A DNA stretch of 14,235 nt from Candidatus Omnitrophota bacterium. GTDB taxonomy: Bacteria > Omnitrophota > Gorgyraeia > Gygaellales > Profunditerraquicolaceae. Of this stretch, positions 11,251 through 14,235 are shown one piece after another; the stretch's first letter is position 1; each line of letters begins with the position of its first letter. The notes beneath the pieces are model-generated. The model was given only the letters and a program-made list of their open reading frames with translations, had not been told where the DNA came from and ran no database searches. The stretch spans positions 1 through 14,235 of the forward strand of contig JAUYDL010000052.1 in NCBI GenBank assembly GCA_030691865.1, written 5' to 3'. Position numbers and translations under genes: made by a program.

Positions 11251-13244
11251 AATATTTTATTTAATCCCTCTATAACTTTTAAATTATCTTTTGGAGAATT
11301 AACTTGTGGTTTATTCCGCAATAGCTGATTAATACATAAGGATAAATCTTTAATCTGTTCTAAATATATATATCCTTTGTCCTGATAGTTTTTTAGGAAA
11401 CGCCGATGCTTGGCGCTAAGATTGCCGGAGTTAAAAACTACAACGTATTTTTCTGCACAGACCGCCTCAGAGATCATGGAAATACTCTCCGGAGAACTGA
11501 CGATTAGACTACTTGATCCCAGTATTCCACCTACGACATCCGGATTATTATTTTGACGCGCGATGACTAAAAGTTTGCAACGCGCATAATTGGTAAATTC
11601 GTTTTTAATAACCTCCTCCACTTCGGAACAACTGCGGCGGGAAGTAGAAATCAGGATATCCGCGTTTAGGCCTTCAGCAGATTTTTTAATTTCTCCGGCC
11701 AGGCCCATTATTACCTCAGGCCCCAGAGAAAACCTCTTGCTATTGCCGCCAATTAATACTCCGATGCAAGGATTAAGCAGCGGGCTCCTGAAGAGTCCAG
11801 ACTGCTCTAATCTCTTGGTCTTTTGGCTTAAATATTCCGCATCAATTAAATTAAGCGCCCCCTCGGTGATCACCACATTACTTCTCTGGCCACGAGGCCA
11901 TGGTTTGCCTTCCTTTAGGCAAAGCCATGGGCTGCATGGTATGTCATGTCTGGGAATGATCGCTAAATTAAATTTCTTTAAACTTAAATTAGCCGGCCGC
12001 ATCAACACCACGGATTTGGCCTGATTCTCTTTAGCCAAAAGATAATTTACCGCGCTGATTGAGCCTCCGGCGGAAATAATAATATCCGGCTTAAAACTCA
12101 TTAGACCCTGCCAGCTTTCCGGAGTTAAAGCATAACGTAAATAACGCATACCATTGCCCCGGCCCTGGTACTTACCGCTAAACCTGGACACCCAGCTCAA
12201 TATAAATGCGGATAGAGGCCAGCAGAATTTTACCTCCTGAACGGACAAATGAGTTTTTATACCCCGGGCAGTTAACTGCTGGCTAACTAACTTAGCTGCC
12301 CCTTCAGACTGGCGCAAATGCCCGGTCTTGGTATCGGAAAGGATTAAAACCTCTCTTTCTTTACCATACTTATATATCTTATAGGTCCAGAGGTATTCAT
12401 ACGGATATTGACGAATATATTTTTCATAAATACTGATTAGCCTTTGCAGATTCTGGCGCAGATCGCTTTGGGGATCTGCGGAGCGGGTTGCCGTAAAGAC
12501 CTGATCCAGGATTGCTTTGGTGTACGGCCCTTTGACCCGTGTATAAAAAGCAGGGATTATCGCGCAGTCATATTTTAACGCCAATTTAACTGCACCCGTA
12601 GACATCGAAGCTTCTTTGCCAAAGAAATTAACCAGCTGGCCGCCTTTACCTCCCTGATCTACGGTCATACCGATTGACTGATTCCTTTTAAGCACCTCAA
12701 TTAACTGCCTGACCCCGGTGTTTTTATGAATAATTTTTGCCCCCTGCTTAAGCCGATAAGCATTAAGCAGGGCGTTTAACCTGGGGAAGCCTTGATCGCG
12801 CACAAATAAAATAAATGGAAAACCTAAATTCGCGCAAATAATATTTGAAAGCTCCCAATTACCCTCATGTACGATGAGAAAAATTACTCCCTTACCCCGA
12901 TTAAAAGCCTCCCGGATATAATCCTTATTTTCAATATGAATGTACTTTTGCAGATATTGCTTATTTATGCGCGGAATAAAAGAAATCTCAATCAGATTCT
13001 GGCCAAAGGCCTGATAACTCTTACGCGTAATCCTGGCGCTGGAGGCGCAATCCAGATTATCGGAAACCGTCTTTCTAATATTGGCGTAGGCATTCCCCCG
13101 GTGCCGCCGGTCAAATAAATAAATCAAATCCCCCAGCCTCCTACCTAAAAAAAGGCTGAAATTTAAGGGTAGAAAAAATGTGAAAAAACTTACTACCCTA
13201 AAAAGAATACAACTTAAGTAATCTGCGATTAAATTCTGCTTCAT
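11247..13244 (-). CDS. LpxL-type lipid A acyltransferase fused to an ELM1-like domain
   Basis: The protein has 665 residues. Residues 1 to about 295 match the LpxL/HtrB family of secondary lipid A acyltransferases. They include a hydrophobic N-terminal anchor (about 10-45), FDRRHR, the catalytic H-x4-E as HEGNWE (His126, Glu131), GMTVDQGGKGG, FFGKEASMSTGAVKLA and a closing YEYLWTYK. Residues about 297-665 resemble the bacterial ELM1/mitochondrial-fission-like family (PF06258): VLILSDTKTGHLRQ, PDIIISAGG, VVLMRPAN, IIPRHDIP, NVVITEGALN, GVLIGGNSK, LISTSRRS and VSSPESISMISEA. That family has a GT-B-like architecture and no settled biochemical role. A hairpin-coded insert sits near 437-450. The start overlaps lpxK by 47 bp. 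The acyltransferase call is firm; the role of the second half is open. Confidence 0.88.
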   Translation of the reverse strand: MKQNLIADYLSCILFRVVSFFTFFLPLNFSLFLGRRLGDLIYLFDRRHRGNAYANIRKTVSDNLDCASSARITRKSYQAFGQNLIEISFIPRINKQYLQKYIHIENKDYIREAFNRGKGVIFLIVHEGNWELSNIICANLGFPFILFVRDQGFPRLNALLNAYRLKQGAKIIHKNTGVRQLIEVLKRNQSIGMTVDQGGKGGQLVNFFGKEASMSTGAVKLALKYDCAIIPAFYTRVKGPYTKAILDQVFTATRSADPQSDLRQNLQRLISIYEKYIRQYPYEYLWTYKIYKYGKEREVLILSDTKTGHLRQSEGAAKLVSQQLTARGIKTHLSVQEVKFCWPLSAFILSWVSRFSGKYQGRGNGMRYLRYALTPESWQGLMSFKPDIIISAGGSISAVNYLLAKENQAKSVVLMRPANLSLKKFNLAIIPRHDIPCSPWLCLKEGKPWPRGQRSNVVITEGALNLIDAEYLSQKTKRLEQSGLFRSPLLNPCIGVLIGGNSKRFSLGPEVIMGLAGEIKKSAEGLNADILISTSRRSCSEVEEVIKNEFTNYARCKLLVIARQNNNPDVVGGILGSSSLIVSSPESISMISEAVCAEKYVVVFNSGNLSAKHRRFLKNYQDKGYIYLEQIKDLSLCINQLLRNKPQVNSPKDNLKVIEGLNKIL
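11898..11930. repeat. Translated hairpin inside the ELM1-like domain
   Basis: CCATGGTTTGCCT (11898-11910) pairs with AGGCAAAGCCATGG (11917-11930) over 13 bp with a single bulged base and a 6-nt loop. It is read in frame as PWLCLKEGKPW. In ELM1-like proteins the motif corresponding to PRHD is usually followed within a few residues by NVxxTxGALN. Here about 18 residues separate them, so the hairpin coincides with extra sequence. Confidence 0.7.
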
Positions 13245-14235
13245 TTTTAGTTATGCTTAGTTTTATCTCCAAAACCAGTATCCCTGTCCCCTTAACCCCT
13301 AACTCCCTGACTTTAACCGCATCCTTCTGCGTAGTAATAATCGCCTCCAGATTATTTTCTTTAGCTTCTCTAATAATACTCAGGATATCTGCTTGCGTGT
13401 AATCATGGTGATCCGCAAATCTAAAGGACTTGGCGACCTTAATTCCCAACCCACAAACACAATTTTGGAACCCTTCAGGATTGCCAATACCGGAGAATAT
13501 CGCCACCGGCTTACCCTTAAGAAACTTATGGTCTAGAAGCTCATCCGCTTGATCAAGCCGGCTAACCCCCTTAGGCTCATGCCTTGATTCTACGATCAAG
13601 GCCCGGGAGTTTATGCGCTTTAATTTAGCCGTCAAACCGCCCAGCTCCTGGCCAGAATAGAGTTGAGTCAACACAAAAATATCCGCACGTTTTAAGGCAG
13701 ATAGTGGCTCACGCAAAAAACCTGCCGGAAGCATACGATAATTACCAAAAGGATTTTGCGCGTCAATGGTCACAATCTCTAAATCTTTAAATATCTTCCA
13801 CTGTTGCAGACCATCATCAAGTATCAATGTATCAGTAGCATAATCCCGAATTGCTGTTTGCGCTGCCCTTATCCTGTTTTTATCCACGACAACCCGGACC
13901 AACGGAAGATTTTTCTGAAGCATCGCCGGCTCATCACCCAGGCCTTGAGCGCCTGGCCGCCCGGAATCTCGTTTATAGCCCCGGCTTAACACTGCGATTT
14001 TATGGCCAGCCAGGCTTAATTTAGCGGATAAATACTCCACCAAAGTAGTTTTACCCGTACCTCCCAAGGTAATATTTCCCACGCTAATTACTTTGGCGCT
14101 AAAACGCATCGGCTTTATTCTATAAAAGCCGGCCAAAACAACTACCGCCGCGCCATAAACCAAAGAAAAGACAAACAAGCAGCCCCTTAAAAACACTCCC
14201 TGAGGGCCTTTTATTTTACCGGTAACTAGATTATA
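13198..14235 (-). CDS. lpxK: Tetraacyldisaccharide 4'-kinase, 5' end outside the window
   Basis: LpxK phosphorylates the 4' position of the lipid A disaccharide at the inner membrane, using ATP. A hydrophobic N-terminal segment (GCLFVFSLVYGAAVVVLAGF) is followed by a Walker A loop, SVGNITLGGTGKTT. Then come LSRGYKR, the LILDDGLQ motif, NPFGNYRMLPAGFLREP, and HHDYTQAD, which carries the conserved histidine pair. The frame is open to the window edge: the codons before the GTG at 14196 read YNLVTGKIKGPQG, which fits the usual LpxK N-terminus just before its membrane segment. The true start therefore probably lies beyond 14235, and GTG 14196 is internal. The stop lies 47 bp inside the acyltransferase gene. 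At least 345 residues are present, near full length. Confidence 0.93.
   Translation of the reverse strand, partial: YNLVTGKIKGPQGVFLRGCLFVFSLVYGAAVVVLAGFYRIKPMRFSAKVISVGNITLGGTGKTTLVEYLSAKLSLAGHKIAVLSRGYKRDSGRPGAQGLGDEPAMLQKNLPLVRVVVDKNRIRAAQTAIRDYATDTLILDDGLQQWKIFKDLEIVTIDAQNPFGNYRMLPAGFLREPLSALKRADIFVLTQLYSGQELGGLTAKLKRINSRALIVESRHEPKGVSRLDQADELLDHKFLKGKPVAIFSGIGNPEGFQNCVCGLGIKVAKSFRFADHHDYTQADILSIIREAKENNLEAIITTQKDAVKVRELGVKGTGILVLEIKLSITKNEAEFNRRLLKLYSF

Noticed and set aside
12457..12480. An 8-bp perfect inverted repeat (CGCAGATC/GATCTGCG) in the acyltransferase gene
   Set aside because: Stems of this size with short loops are expected a few times by chance in 14 kb, and the encoded region shows no obvious insertion relative to the family.
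1..14235. CRISPR array, tRNA or rRNA gene, transposase gene or phage genes
   Set aside because: No regularly spaced direct repeats, no tRNA-like cloverleaf or rRNA segment, and no coding region with transposase or phage motifs was seen; coding density is almost complete with LPS genes.

Overview
The window is a dense, single-strand (minus) gene cluster for the inner part of lipopolysaccharide: lipid A finishing, heptose and Kdo supply, and core glycosyl transfer. It therefore comes from a Gram-negative, LPS-making bacterium. The moderate GC content, tightly overlapping genes, chained glycosyltransferase domains and gene order resemble uncultured Omnitrophota-like (PVC-affiliated) genomes. That taxonomic guess is inference from gene content, not a measured placement.

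In transcription order (high to low coordinates), the upstream block is lpxK (its 5' end runs off the window), an LpxL-type acyltransferase fused to an ELM1-like domain, a GT4::GT9 fusion, a stand-alone GT4, a stand-alone GT9 (heptosyltransferase II-like) and a GT9::GT9 double protein. Together these supply lipid A 4'-phosphorylation, secondary acylation and six core-type glycosyltransferase domains (two GT4, four GT9). The block ends at a strong hairpin plus T-run near 4.85-4.90 kb. A ~285-bp gene-free gap follows, holding a large imperfect palindrome and a candidate promoter.

The downstream block is a deoxyhypusine-synthase-like protein of unknown role, heptose-7-phosphate kinase (rfaE1/hldA), kdsB, kdsA, kdsD, and the first 20 codons of a probable kdsC. 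Arabinose-5-P isomerase (KdsD), Kdo8P synthase (KdsA), Kdo8P phosphatase (probably KdsC) and CMP-Kdo synthetase (KdsB) form the whole CMP-Kdo pathway. The kinase feeds ADP-heptose to the GT9 enzymes. Kdo transferase (WaaA) is not in the window.

The unusual layer is structural DNA. Two copies of a palindrome with a shared GGGGACGGTTCT core flank the second GT9 domain of the double GT9 gene. One copy is translated in frame as the inter-domain linker; the other supplies the last residues, the stop codon and probably the terminator. A third, unrelated hairpin is translated inside the ELM1-like domain. A 19-bp tandem duplication rewrote the end of the stand-alone GT9 gene and removed what looks like an ancestral ATGA overlap. 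A ~175-bp imperfect palindrome fills the gap between the two blocks. The cluster appears to have been remodelled by small palindromic elements and domain fusion, in a manner reminiscent of Rickettsia palindromic elements and REP sequences.
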